From Bog-473 sp963726135 (GTDB taxonomy: Bacteria > Actinomycetota > Acidimicrobiia > Acidimicrobiales > RAAP-2), in contig CAVSBE010000002.1 of the NCBI GenBank assembly GCA_963726135.1, positions 62,001 to 126,000 on the forward strand: DNA of 64,000 nucleotides, given 5' to 3'. Position numbers and translations under genes: made by a program. Under the pieces are notes generated by a model. That model saw only the letters and a program-made list of their open reading frames with translations. It was not told where the DNA came from and did no database searches. Positions 17,900-27,343 of this stretch are shown here, piece by piece. Position 1 is the first letter of the stretch; each line of letters starts with the position of its first letter.

Positions 17900-20263
17900 G
17901 TGGTGCAGGCAAAACCAATTCTGTGGTTTGAGGAAATCGGGCTGAAGGACACCGACTCGGTCGGCGGGAAGGGCGCCAACCTCGGCGAATTGACGGCTGG
18001 CGGTCTGCCCGTCCCGCCCGGATTCGTCATCACCGGCGAGGCGTACCTCGACGCCGCCGGACGGGCCGGCGTTCGTGATCGGCTGGTGAGCATCCTGCGG
18101 GAGGCCCGCGACGCTTCGCAGGAGGATCTCGACCGGCTCGCCGGTGAGGCGCGCCAGCTGGTGCACTCCGTCCCGGTCCCGGAGGAGCTGGCGTCGGAGA
18201 TCGCAGCTGCGTACCGGCGTCTCGGTGACGACATCCGGGTTGCGGTTCGGTCGTCGGGCATCGGGGAGGATGCCGAGGGCACTTCCTTCGCCGGCATGAA
18301 CGAGACCTTCACCAATGTCGCGGGAATAGAGCAGCTGTTGACGCGAATCGTCGACTGCTGGGCCTCCCTGTGGGGCGCCCGTTCCATCTTCTACCGCGGT
18401 GACAAGGACCTGACCGCGGAGCCCGCCATCGCGGTGGTGGTGCAGGAGATGGTTCCGTCGGTGCGCTCCGGTGTGATGTTCACGGTCGACCCGTCGACCG
18501 GGGAGAAGGATCACATCGTCATCGAAGCCGCCCTCGGCCAGGGAGAGGTGGTTGTGAGCGGCCAGGTCGAGCCCGATACCTATGTCGTGTCGAAGGACGG
18601 GCCGCGTGTGTTGCACGTCCGCGTCGGGACCCAGTTCTTCGAGATCGTGCGCGGGTCCGACGGCCAGGACGAGCGTGTGGATCTCGAACCGACGGAGGGT
18701 GGCCGGCGGGTCCTCTCCGACGACGAGATCCTGGAGCTGGCACGGATCGGCCAGGCCGTCGAGGCGCACTACGGCTCGCCCCAGGACACCGAATGGGCCA
18801 TGGCGGGCGGTCGGACCTACCTCGTGCAGTCGCGGCCCGTCACCGCGATGGGCGTCACCGCCACCGCACCGGCGGCCGAACTGGGCACGCTGCTCGTCCA
18901 GGGCCTCGCGGCCTCTGCCGGCCGGGCCTCGGGGGCGGTGCGGGTGCTGCAGTCGCCTGACCAGGGAGAGCGGCTCCAGGCGGGTGAGGTCCTCGTGGCG
19001 CCGATGACAAGCCCCGACTGGGTGCCCACCATGCGCCGGGCCGCCGCCATCGTCACCGACGGCGGCGGCATGACGTGCCACGCGGCCATCGTCTCGCGCG
19101 AGCTCGGGGTCCCCGCCGTCGTGGGCGCACGCAACGCGACCACGGTGCTGCGCGACGGGGAGCTGGTCACGGTCGACGGGGCCCAGGGCACGGTGACCGA
19201 AGGCGCGGCGCCCACCGCCGGTGCTGCGGCCGGGCCCGCCGCACCCCAGGTGGGCGGGCTGGGCGGCCCGGGGGCACTGGCGACGAGGATCTACGCCAAC
19301 CTGGCCTTCGCCGATCACGCGGAGGAGGTGGCCGCCCTGCCGGTCGATGGCGTCGGGCTGCTGCGCGCCGAGTTCATGGTGACGGACGCCCTCAAGGGCG
19401 TGCACCCGCGCCTGCTCCTGGAGCGTGGCGAGGAGAAGACGTTCATCGACAGCATGGCGAAGTCGCTGCTGCGCATCACCAGGGCCTTCGAGCCCAGGCC
19501 GGTCGTGTACCGGAGCATCGACTTTCGCTCCAACGAGTTCTCCAACCTCGAGGGCGGGGACCGGTTCGAGCCGCACGAGGAAAACCCGATGATCGGCTAC
19601 CGGGGCTGCTACCGCTACGTGCGGGAGCCGGACCTCTTCCGGCTCGAGCTCGAGGTGTTGGCCCGGGTGCTCGAGGAGACCCCCAACATCGTGCTGATGA
19701 TCCCCTTCGTGCGCACCGCCTGGGAGCTCGAGGCCTGCCTCGGAGTGGTCGACACGAGCCCGGTCGCCGGCGCCCTCCCGGTCTGGGTGATGGCCGAGGT
19801 GCCGTCGGTGGCCTATTGGATTCCGACGTACGCCTCCATGGGAATACAGGGCGTGTCGATCGGGAGCAACGACCTGACCCAACTGATGCTCGGGGTGGAC
19901 CGCGACTCGCAGATCTGTGCCGATGTCTTCGACGAGGCCGACCCTGCGGTGCTCGATGCGATCGGGCGGATCATCGGGGGTTGCCAGGCCGCGGGCATCA
20001 CGTCGTCGCTGTGTGGCCAGGCGCCGTCGAACCGGCCTGCCTTCGCCGAGCACCTGGTCCGCCACGGCATCTCGTCGATCTCGGTCAACCCGGACGCCGT
20101 GGAGGCCGTGCGCAGGACAGTCGCGGCTGCGGAGTGGCGCATGCTGCTCGAGTCCGCCGTGCCCGACCGCCCGGTGATGTCGGCCGGGGTGCCTCCCCGC
20201 CATTCCTTCGGGCAACGGCTCGGCGTCCGCCCGCCTCTCGTCGACCCGCGGCCGCAGGCGTAG
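17900..20263 (+). CDS. ppsA: phosphoenolpyruvate synthase
   Basis: A 787-residue pyruvate, water dikinase, converting pyruvate, ATP and water to phosphoenolpyruvate, AMP and phosphate. The N-terminal ATP-grasp domain (GGKGANLGEL, VAVRSSGIGEDAEG) spans about 330 residues. The swivelling phosphohistidine domain carries GGGMTCHAAIVSRELG. The C-terminal barrel has RAEFMV, SIGSNDLTQLMLGVDRD and SSLCGQAPSN, with the catalytic cysteine. The frame is intact over 2.4 kb. The GTG at 17900 has GGAGG upstream; GTG 17903 is an alternative. A DosR-like box is shared with the divergent CoA transferase gene. It would feed gluconeogenesis from pyruvate made by POR. Confidence 0.93.
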   Translation: MVQAKPILWFEEIGLKDTDSVGGKGANLGELTAGGLPVPPGFVITGEAYLDAAGRAGVRDRLVSILREARDASQEDLDRLAGEARQLVHSVPVPEELASEIAAAYRRLGDDIRVAVRSSGIGEDAEGTSFAGMNETFTNVAGIEQLLTRIVDCWASLWGARSIFYRGDKDLTAEPAIAVVVQEMVPSVRSGVMFTVDPSTGEKDHIVIEAALGQGEVVVSGQVEPDTYVVSKDGPRVLHVRVGTQFFEIVRGSDGQDERVDLEPTEGGRRVLSDDEILELARIGQAVEAHYGSPQDTEWAMAGGRTYLVQSRPVTAMGVTATAPAAELGTLLVQGLAASAGRASGAVRVLQSPDQGERLQAGEVLVAPMTSPDWVPTMRRAAAIVTDGGGMTCHAAIVSRELGVPAVVGARNATTVLRDGELVTVDGAQGTVTEGAAPTAGAAAGPAAPQVGGLGGPGALATRIYANLAFADHAEEVAALPVDGVGLLRAEFMVTDALKGVHPRLLLERGEEKTFIDSMAKSLLRITRAFEPRPVVYRSIDFRSNEFSNLEGGDRFEPHEENPMIGYRGCYRYVREPDLFRLELEVLARVLEETPNIVLMIPFVRTAWELEACLGVVDTSPVAGALPVWVMAEVPSVAYWIPTYASMGIQGVSIGSNDLTQLMLGVDRDSQICADVFDEADPAVLDAIGRIIGGCQAAGITSSLCGQAPSNRPAFAEHLVRHGISSISVNPDAVEAVRRTVAAAEWRMLLESAVPDRPVMSAGVPPRHSFGQRLGVRPPLVDPRPQA

Positions 20264-20461
20264 TCGGAAACTCTCAACCGTTCTCTTTACAGTTTTGGGA
20301 AGTACCCCCCATCGGCTCGTTCGCGGAAATACCCGGCGGCCGTCGAATCTCCAAGCGGCCCGGGACGCCGAAGAGTCCGAAGGACCTTTGCCCATGGACT
20401 GGCCGTGCCGCGGACCCCCGTCCAGCGGGGTGGTCCCCATGTCCGGTGCGGACCCGGCCGC

Positions 20462-22091
20462 TCAGGTCCCTTCGGGCACCATCTCGATCGCGCCGCACGG
20501 GCATTCCTGCACGCACAGCCCACACCCCTTGCAGAAGTCGTAGTCGAAGCCGTAGCCGTGCGCCTCGTCCACCTTCCTGACGGCGTTGTCCGGGCAGACA
20601 CCGAAGCAGTTGTCGCACTGGAAGCAGTTGCCGCACGACATGCAGCGGCGCGCCTCGAACAGCGCCGTTACCTCGTCGAGCCCGCCGACGACCTCGTCGA
20701 ACGTGGAGGTCCGCCTGGCGGCGTCGAGGCGGGGGCGGACGGCGTGGGGCGCATCGGCGTAGTACCAGGTGTTGAGCCGTTCCGGCGTCGCCAGCGCGTG
20801 ACGGGCTGGACGGTCGAGGTTGCGGCCGGCCAGCCACGCGTCGATGGCTCGGGCCGCCCGCTTGCCGTGCCCGACGGCGTCGGTCAAGGTACGGGCGCCG
20901 GCGACCATGTCGCCCCCTGCGAAGACCCCGGGCCGGGCGGTCATCATGTCCGAACTGACGGGGACGACCCCGTCTCCGACCTGAATCTCCGGGAACCCGC
21001 CCAGCAGCGAGAGATCTGCGTCCTGCCCGAGCGCCAGGACGACGGAATCGGCGTGGCAGCTCCTCGAATTCGCCGGTCGGCTGCGGGAACCCGTCGGCGT
21101 CGAGCTCCATCCGCTCAATCGTCAACTCTGCTCCGTCCGTGCCGACGATGGTCGACAGCCACTTGAGCTGCACGCCCTCGGCGACGGCGTCCTCGACCTC
21201 CTCGGCGTTGGCTGGCATGCGTTGGCGGGTGCGCCGGTAGACGACGACAGCGTCCTCGGCGCCGAGGCGCCGCGCGGTGCGGGCAGCGTCCATGGCGGTG
21301 TCGCCACCCCCGTAGACGACCACCCGGCGCCCGAGGGCGGGGGCCTCGTCGTCTTCGGTCTCTCGCAACAGAGTGACAGCGTCGAGCATGCGAGCGGAGT
21401 CACCGGCGGGGATGTCGGCGTGCTTGCCCGACTGGGCCCCGACGGCGAGGAACGCGGCGTCGAAGCCACCGTCCCTCATGGCCACGTCGAGGTCGCCGAC
21501 CGTCTGTCCGCAGACGATCTTCACGCCCATCGACCGAATCCTCTCGATCTCGCCGGCCACCGCGTCCCTCGGCAACCGGTACGCAGGGATCCCGTAGCGC
21601 ATCATGCCGCCAGGCAGGGGCGACGACTCGTGGATCTCGACGTCATGGCCGAGCAGTCGGAGGTGATAGGCCGCGGACAGGCCACCCGGGCCCGAGCCCA
21701 CCACCAACACCCGCCGTCCGGTGGCCGGCCCCGGAGGGTCCGGTGCCCAGCCCTCGGCCAGCGCCCGGTCTCCGAGGAAGCGCTCAATGGCGTTGATCCC
21801 CACCGTTTCGTCCACGGTGGCCCGGTTGCACGCCGTCTGGCACGGATGGAAGCACGCTCGGCCCATCACGGCCGGGAGCGGGTTGTCGCGCATGATCTGC
21901 CGCCAGGCCGCCTCGTAGGACCCGTCCTCGGCCAGGTAGAGCCACTGCTGGATGTTCTCGCCAGCGGGGCACGCGTTGTTGCACGGGGGAAGCCGGTCCA
22001 CGTACACCGGGCGCTCCACCCGCCACGAGCCGGTCTTGTTGGCCAGGCTTGACCCGACCTCGAGGGTGATCGCGAAAGGCTTCTCCGTCAC
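20462..22091 (-). CDS. GltD-like NAD(P)H oxidoreductase fused to a 2x[4Fe-4S] ferredoxin domain (one frameshift)
   Basis: A protein of about 540 residues related to the small subunit of glutamate synthase. It has an N-terminal Fe-S motif (CNNACPAGENIQQW, CFHPCQTACNR), an FAD site (VVGSGPGGLSAAYHLRLLG), an NAD(P)H site (VVVYGGGDTAMDAARTARRLG) and FAGGDMVAGARTLTDAVGHG. The C-terminal 110 residues add a ferredoxin domain (CGNCFQCDNCFGVCPDNA, CKGCGLCVQECPCGAIE). A surplus base near 21055 splits the frame. It is the last gene of the por operon, its GTG overlapping the porB stop by four bases. I infer that it links POR-reduced ferredoxin to NAD(P)H and supplies the missing delta subunit. Confidence 0.8.
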
Positions 22092-23095
22092 GGCGCCACC
22101 TGCTCCTGGTCGAGCAACCCGTAGCGGGCAATGTTGCGGTCGGCCCCGGCCTGCAGCGCCGCGATCACGTCCGGCCGGGCCGGGTTGCCGTCCGCATCGA
22201 AGAGATGGGCGTACCGGCTCTGCAGCCGCAAGTACTCCTCGACGGGGGCCGGCCGGCGGATCGGCGACGCTCGCACGACCTCGCCCTGCTCGGCCTCGAA
22301 TACGGGGAAGAGGCCGGTCTGGGTCGCCAGCCTGGCCACGCGGACGGTGTCGCTGCTTGCGCTGCCCCAGCCGAGCGGGCAGGGGACGAGGATGTGGATG
22401 TAGCGCGCCCCGTGGAGCTCCATTGCCCGCGTCACCTTGTCCTCGAGGTCGTGCAGGTCGGCCACCGTGGCGGTTGCCACGTACGGGATCCGGTGGGCCA
22501 TCGCCAACTCGGGCATGTTCTTTCCCTGGCCGAAGACATTGCCCGGATGGGGGCCGACAGCCTCGGTCGTCGCCGTGCGAGCAGCCGGCGGGGTCGCACC
22601 CGACCGCTGCACGCCGGTGTTCATGTAGGCCTCGTTGTCGTAGCAGATGAACAGCACGTCGTCGTTGCGTTCGAACATTCCCGACAAGCAACCAAAGCCG
22701 ATGTCGACCGTGCCGCCGTCGCCGGCCTGGCCGATCACCCGGGTCGAGGCCCGACCCTTGACCCGAAGCGCCGCCGCGACCCCGGTCGCCACCGCGGGCG
22801 CGTTCCCGAAGAGCGAGTGGAACCAGGCGATCTGCCAGGAGGTCTCGGGGTAGGGCGTCGAGAAGACCTCGAGGCAGCCGGTGGCGTTCACCGCCACCAT
22901 CTGCCCGTCGGTGGCGCGCATGGCTGCGTCGAGGGCGTAGCGCGCACCAAGCGCCTCGCCGCAGCCCTGGCAGGCCCGGTGGCCGGAGGTCAACGAGTTC
23001 GACCGGCCGGCATCGGACTGAACGGTGCGATCCGAGCGGTTCACCAGCCGGTTGCCGACTGCGAAGCTGCCCACTTGGTAGAAGCGGACCGCCAT
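22088..23095 (-). CDS. porB: 2-oxoacid (pyruvate):ferredoxin oxidoreductase beta subunit
   Basis: A 335-residue thiamine-diphosphate-binding subunit. HRACQGCGEALGAR contributes Fe-S/TPP contacts, GQAGDGGTVDIGFGCLSG is the TPP/Mg motif, and CYDNEAYMNTGVQRSG completes it. PCPLGWG near residue 250 is typical of pyruvate and 2-oxoisovalerate enzymes. It starts at ATG 23095 directly after porA and overlaps the GltD-like gene. Pyruvate is the likely substrate from context (PEP synthase, CoA transferase), but a branched-chain 2-oxoacid enzyme is not excluded. Confidence 0.88.
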   Translation of the reverse strand: MAVRFYQVGSFAVGNRLVNRSDRTVQSDAGRSNSLTSGHRACQGCGEALGARYALDAAMRATDGQMVAVNATGCLEVFSTPYPETSWQIAWFHSLFGNAPAVATGVAAALRVKGRASTRVIGQAGDGGTVDIGFGCLSGMFERNDDVLFICYDNEAYMNTGVQRSGATPPAARTATTEAVGPHPGNVFGQGKNMPELAMAHRIPYVATATVADLHDLEDKVTRAMELHGARYIHILVPCPLGWGSASSDTVRVARLATQTGLFPVFEAEQGEVVRASPIRRPAPVEEYLRLQSRYAHLFDADGNPARPDVIAALQAGADRNIARYGLLDQEQVAP

Positions 23096-23096
23096 G

Positions 23097-24350
23097 TCAG
23101 CCGATCCTCGATCCGACGACGCCCAGGTCGCGCAGCATGTTCTCGGCGGTGGGACCGGAGCGGCGCCGCAGGGCCATGCGCTCGAGTTCACGCTCGACGA
23201 GACCCGTGTTGAGGTCGAGGAATGTCAGCCGCTCCACCTCGTCCCGGAGCGCCGCCGCGAAGACCCTCTCGAGGGAGGCTTTGGTAATGGACCGACCGCC
23301 CAGGCCGGCGACCACCGTGACGACCTCAACCGGCAGGCCGCTGAGTGCCATGGCGACGTCGGTCGAGAGCACGCCGCCGAAGCCGACGCTGAATGCTTTC
23401 TCGACCACGACGACGCGTCGGGCGCCCTGGAGCGCGCTGCGCACCGCATCGATGGGGAAGGGCCGGAACGAGGTGATCCCGAGGGCGCCGATCCGCATCC
23501 CGGCCGCCCGCTGGGTGTCGACCACGTCCTTGATCGTCCCCAGCACAGAGCCCATGGCCACCACGACGACGTCGGCGTCGACACTCCGGTACGGGCGCAC
23601 CAGCCCTCCCGAGTCGCGCCCGAAAGCCTCCGCGAATTCTGCGCCCAGCTCGCCGATGCGGCCGAGCGCCGTCAGCTGGCGGGCGTGCGCCAGGTAGCGC
23701 ACCTCTTCGAACGCCTCTGGACCCACCATTGCGCCGATGGAGTACGGATCGTGCGGGTCGAGCATCTGCCGTGGTTCGTAGGGCGGCAGGAAGGTGTCGA
23801 CGAGCTCCTGGGTGGGCAGGTCCACCCGCTCGGTGGCATGGGTGAGGATGAAGCCGTCCATGCACACCATTACCGGCACCGACAGCTCCTCGGCGAGGCG
23901 GAAGGCCTGGATGTGCAGGTCGGCGGCCTCTTGGACGGTTTCGGCGAAGAGCTGGACCCAACCGGCATCCCGTGCCGCCATGGCGTCGCTGTGGTCGTTC
24001 CAGATGTTGATGGGCGCCCCGATGGCGCGGTTGGCCAGGGTCATGACGATGGGCAGACCGAGCCCACCGGCGTTGTAGACGGCCTCCATCATGAAGAGCA
24101 GTCCTTGGCTGGCCGTGGCGGTGAATGCACGTGCACCGGTGGCGGACGCGCCGATCGCCACCGACATCGCGGCGAACTCCGACTCCACGTTGATGAATTC
24201 GCAGGGTGAAAGTTCGCCGGTCTTCACCAGCTCTCCGAGGGCCTCGATGATGTGGGTCTGGGGGGAGATCGGATAGGCGCACACGACTTCGGGGCGGCAG
24301 AGCGCCACCGTCTCGGCCACGGCCCGCGAGCCCTCAATCTGCCGGAGCAC
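23097..24350 (-). CDS. porA: 2-oxoacid (pyruvate):ferredoxin oxidoreductase alpha subunit
   Basis: A 417-residue alpha subunit. The N-terminal pyrimidine-binding domain has VCAYPISPQTHIIEALGE and FINVESEFAAMSVAIGAS, then SQGLLFMMEAVYNAGGLGLP; the C-terminal domain has SVGFGGVLSTDVAMAL. The GTG start at 24350 overlaps the end of porG by 17 bp. The order gamma, alpha, beta matches the multi-subunit POR/VOR type rather than the large single-chain enzyme. The enzyme decarboxylates pyruvate to acetyl-CoA and reduces ferredoxin, and such enzymes are normally oxygen-sensitive. Confidence 0.88.
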   Translation of the reverse strand: MLRQIEGSRAVAETVALCRPEVVCAYPISPQTHIIEALGELVKTGELSPCEFINVESEFAAMSVAIGASATGARAFTATASQGLLFMMEAVYNAGGLGLPIVMTLANRAIGAPINIWNDHSDAMAARDAGWVQLFAETVQEAADLHIQAFRLAEELSVPVMVCMDGFILTHATERVDLPTQELVDTFLPPYEPRQMLDPHDPYSIGAMVGPEAFEEVRYLAHARQLTALGRIGELGAEFAEAFGRDSGGLVRPYRSVDADVVVVAMGSVLGTIKDVVDTQRAAGMRIGALGITSFRPFPIDAVRSALQGARRVVVVEKAFSVGFGGVLSTDVAMALSGLPVEVVTVVAGLGGRSITKASLERVFAAALRDEVERLTFLDLNTGLVERELERMALRRRSGPTAENMLRDLGVVGSRIG

Positions 24351-24942
24351 TGAGCATCGCCCTTCCGTTCGTCGTCATGGCCTGACGCGCCCACTGGAAC
24401 ACCTCGGCCGCGGCGGCGATGTTGCGCTCTGCCACCGAGGGGTTGCGACTGAACCGCTCCCGGAGGGCCGAGCTCAGCGACGTCATGGTGACGGCCGCGG
24501 TCAGGGCTGCGAAGCCCCCGAGCAGCGCCGCGTTGGGCAGGGGCCTGCCGATCTGGCGCTGCGCGACCTCGGTGGCCGGCACCGTCAGCAGGCGCTCGGG
24601 CCGGAAGTCTCCCGCAAGCGATCCGAGGCCGAGATCGGGGAGCGTGCGGGACGAGTTGACCAGCACATATCCGTCCGGGCTGAGGCCGGCGAAGAGGTCG
24701 ACCTGGTGCACCAGCGTCGGATCGATCACGATCAGACAGTCGGGGTTCAGCACGGGCTCCCGGGTCCGGATCTCACGCTCGTCCAGCCTGCAGTAGGCGA
24801 CCACTGGTGCGCCCATCCTCTCCGAACCGAAGCTCGGGAAGGACTGCGCGTGCCGGCCGTCGGCGAACGCTGCCAGCGCGAGCAGTTCGGCGGCGGTGAC
24901 AGCGCCCTGCCCACCCCGCCCGTGGAAGCGCACTTCGAACAC
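24334..24942 (-). CDS. porG: 2-oxoacid (pyruvate):ferredoxin oxidoreductase gamma subunit
   Basis: A 202-residue gamma subunit: the opening MFEVRFHGRGGQGAVTAAELLA and QSFPSFGSERMGAPVVAYCR are diagnostic of the domain that binds coenzyme A. I chose GTG 24942, which gives the classic N-terminus and is placed at +1 by a DosR-like promoter with no Shine-Dalgarno sequence. It is the first gene of a four-gene operon, divergent from the GAPDH gene. No separate small delta (ferredoxin) gene follows. Confidence 0.87.
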   Translation of the reverse strand: MFEVRFHGRGGQGAVTAAELLALAAFADGRHAQSFPSFGSERMGAPVVAYCRLDEREIRTREPVLNPDCLIVIDPTLVHQVDLFAGLSPDGYVLVNSSRTLPDLGLGSLAGDFRPERLLTVPATEVAQRQIGRPLPNAALLGGFAALTAAVTMTSLSSALRERFSRNPSVAERNIAAAAEVFQWARQAMTTNGRAMLSAPAD

Positions 24943-24948
24943 CGTTCC

Positions 24949-25070
24949 AGGGTGCCTCGGGCATCGCGGGGGGAGTAGAGCCAAAGGTCCCCGGTCTCCG
25001 CCCACGCCGGAGGACGACGACGAGGCCGGGACCTTTGGCACTACTGCGCTTCCCGGGGCGGTGTGACGAT
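24949..25070. promoter_or_regulatory. divergent pair of DosR-like promoters, porG and GAPDH
   Basis: Leftward: box GGGACCTTTGGCTC (24991-24978), 23 bp, CACCCT (24954-24949), then the porG GTG at +1. Rightward: box GGGACCTTTGGCAC (25028-25041), 23 bp, GACGAT (25065-25070), then a leader of about 40 nt to the GAPDH start. The two boxes share GGGACCTTTGGC. Confidence 0.7.
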
Positions 25071-25117
25071 CCACGGGAGAAGGGCCGGCCGGCCCCCGAA
25101 GCATGGAGAAGCAGACG

Positions 25118-26131
25118 ATGGCAACACGAGTCGCAATCAACGGGTTCGGGCGCACGGGGCGTGCCTTCCTGCGCGCCGCCGTCAAGTCACCCCATGACAT
25201 CGAGGTGGCGGCGGTGAACGACCTCGGCGCACCCGATGCCCTGGCCCGCCTGCTGGCCCGGGATTCGGTGCACGGCCATTTCCCCGTGCCGGTCTCGGTC
25301 GAGCACGACACGATGATGGTCGGCGCTTCGCCCGTGACCATGTTGATGGAGCCGCACGCCGAGCAGCTGCCCTGGCGGGAGCTGGGCATTGACGTCGTCA
25401 TCGAGTCCACGGGCCGGTTCACGAGCCGGGACAAGGCGGCGGCGCACATCAGCGCCGGGGCACGTCGGGTGATCATCTCCGCTCCGGCCAAGGACGCCGA
25501 CGCCACCTTCGTCATCGGCGTCAACGAGGACACGTTCGACCCGGCACACGACTTCGTCGTCTCCAACGCGTCGTGCACGACGAATTGCCTCGCCGTCCTG
25601 GCCAAGGTGCTCGACGAGGCCTTCGGCATGGAGCAGGGATTCATGACGACCGTCCACGCCTACACGGACGACCAGCACCTCGTCGATGCCCTTCACAAGG
25701 ATCCGCGCCGCTCGCGCGGGGCCGCCATAAACATCGTGCCCACGACGACCGGAGCGGCGCGGGCCACCGGCCTCGTGCTCCGCGACTTGGACGGACGACT
25801 CGATGGGCTCTCGTTGCGGGTTCCGGTGCCCGATGGGTCGATCACGGACCTCGTCGCCGTCGTGAGGGCAGCCCCCACGGTTGACGACATCTGCGCGGCT
25901 TACCGGTCCGCCGCTCAGAGCGGTCGGCTGGCAGGACTGCTCGAGTTCTCCGAGGACGAGCTCGTATCAACCGACATCGTCGGCTCGTCGGCGTCCTGCG
26001 TCTTCGACTCGAAGCTGACCATGGCGAGTGGCAGCCTGGTCAAGGTGCTGGGCTGGTACGACAACGAGATGGGGTACTCGAGCCGCCTCGTCGACCTGGC
26101 CACCATCATCGGCGGCACGGTGGACCGCTGA
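25118..26131 (+). CDS. gap: glyceraldehyde-3-phosphate dehydrogenase, type I
   Basis: A 337-residue NAD-type GAPDH of glycolysis and gluconeogenesis. The Rossmann motif is NGFGRTGR (usually NGFGRIGR), the catalytic cysteine lies in SNASCTTNCL, the histidine in TVHAYTDDQ, and the C-terminus has WYDNEMGYSSR. I chose ATG 25118 because GGAGAAG stands about nine bases upstream; the in-frame ATG at 25103 would put that site inside the gene. A GAPDH paired divergently with POR rather than with pgk is unusual and suggests a specialised, oxygen-responsive copy. Confidence 0.92.
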   Translation: MATRVAINGFGRTGRAFLRAAVKSPHDIEVAAVNDLGAPDALARLLARDSVHGHFPVPVSVEHDTMMVGASPVTMLMEPHAEQLPWRELGIDVVIESTGRFTSRDKAAAHISAGARRVIISAPAKDADATFVIGVNEDTFDPAHDFVVSNASCTTNCLAVLAKVLDEAFGMEQGFMTTVHAYTDDQHLVDALHKDPRRSRGAAINIVPTTTGAARATGLVLRDLDGRLDGLSLRVPVPDGSITDLVAVVRAAPTVDDICAAYRSAAQSGRLAGLLEFSEDELVSTDIVGSSASCVFDSKLTMASGSLVKVLGWYDNEMGYSSRLVDLATIIGGTVDR

Positions 26132-26209
26132 TCCCGACCCCGCATCATCGTGCCGCCGGGCGGCGCTGTGTCCGTCGCGCCGGACATGCCAGCGCATAGG
26201 TTGGGGACA

Positions 26210-27343
26210 GTGGGCGCAGCAGACGATGCGGTCATCGACCGGGAGGGGTTCGATCATCTGATCGCGCTGCTCGGAGAGCTCGGCTATCGCACGATCGGGC
26301 CCGTCGTCCGCGACGGCGCCATCGTGCACGGCGAGGTGGCCGGCACGGCAGACCTGCCCGCCGGTTGGCACGACATCCAGGCTCCAGGCCGGTACCGACT
26401 CGAGAACGGCGGCGACGACGAGCTTTTCGGATGGGCCGTCGGCCCGGCCTCGTGGAAGTCCGAGTTCTTCAAACCCGCCGAGACCGTCTGGCGGGCGTCG
26501 ATGCGTGACGGTGGCGTCACCCTGGAGGTACCCCCACTTCCGGACCGGCCAGTGGCGATTGTCGGAGCCCGACCGTGCGAGCTGGCCGCCCTCCGCATCC
26601 TGGACCGTGTCCTCTCTGGCGGCGCTGTTCCGGACGACCGCTATGCCGCCCGGCGCGCTGACGCGCTGATCGTCGCCGTGGAGTGCGGTCGGCCGGCGGC
26701 AACGTGCTTCTGCACCTCCATGGGGACCGGGCCCGGCGCCGAGGACGGGTTCGACCTCGCTCTGACCGAGTTCGTGGGGGAGGACCATTGCTTCTACGTC
26801 CGGGTGGGTAGCCAGGCGGGGGGCGATCTGCTCGGCCGCATCGGATCCCGTGCCGCCACCGAGGACGACCGGCGTGGCCGGCGGGGCGTCGTCGAGGGGG
26901 CTCGGGACCGCATGGGCCGCGCCCTGCAGACCGACGGGCTGGCGGCCCTGCTGGCCCGCAACCTCGAACACCCGAGGTGGGGCGAAGTAGCAGAACGGTG
27001 CCTCTCGTGCGGGAACTGCACGCTGGTCTGCCCGACCTGTTTCTGCGCGGACGTCAAGGATGTCAGTGACGTCGACGGCACCGTCGAGCGCACGAGGACG
27101 TGGGCTTCGTGCTTCGACGTCGACCATTCGTACCTCCATGGCGGGCCCGTGCGACCAACGATCTCGTCGCGCTACCGGCAGTGGCTCACCCACAAGCTGT
27201 CGACCTGGTGGGACCAGTTCGACACGTCGGGCTGTGTCGGTTGCGGGCGGTGCATCGCATGGTGCCCGGTTGGCATCGACATCACCGAGGAGGCGGCGGC
27301 GATCCGGGCCACGGATGGTGTCACGGAGGCGGATGCCCGGTGA
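26210..27343 (+). CDS. hyhB: group 3b NiFe hydrogenase Fe-S subunit (HyhB/sulfhydrogenase beta type)
   Basis: A 377-residue electron-transfer subunit related to HydB of sulfhydrogenase and AsrA of anaerobic sulfite reductase. It has AIVGARPCELAALRILDR, the cysteine segment AATCFCTSMGTG, and two C-terminal [4Fe-4S] motifs: CLSCGNCTLVCPTCFC and CVGCGRCIAWCPVGID. It should pass electrons between the flavin subunit and the NiFe dimer. I chose GTG 26210 with GGGGA just upstream. It follows GAPDH by 78 bp on the same strand and may share its promoter; no DosR-like box directly precedes it. Confidence 0.87.
   Translation: MGAADDAVIDREGFDHLIALLGELGYRTIGPVVRDGAIVHGEVAGTADLPAGWHDIQAPGRYRLENGGDDELFGWAVGPASWKSEFFKPAETVWRASMRDGGVTLEVPPLPDRPVAIVGARPCELAALRILDRVLSGGAVPDDRYAARRADALIVAVECGRPAATCFCTSMGTGPGAEDGFDLALTEFVGEDHCFYVRVGSQAGGDLLGRIGSRAATEDDRRGRRGVVEGARDRMGRALQTDGLAALLARNLEHPRWGEVAERCLSCGNCTLVCPTCFCADVKDVSDVDGTVERTRTWASCFDVDHSYLHGGPVRPTISSRYRQWLTHKLSTWWDQFDTSGCVGCGRCIAWCPVGIDITEEAAAIRATDGVTEADAR

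Noticed and set aside
20381..20393. A DosR-like sequence AGGACCTTTGCCC between ppsA and the GltD-like gene
   Set aside because: It lies between convergent gene ends, is one base short of the box, and has no SACNNT hexamer 23 bp away on either strand.
17846..20440. An 864-residue open frame antisense to ppsA
   Set aside because: It mirrors the codon structure of an intact, well-conserved gene and has shadow-type composition (many His, Arg, Gly).
26160..26210. A possible DosR-like box directly in front of hyhB
   Set aside because: Only a weak half-site is visible and the spacing rule fails; read-through from the GAPDH promoter is the simpler explanation.
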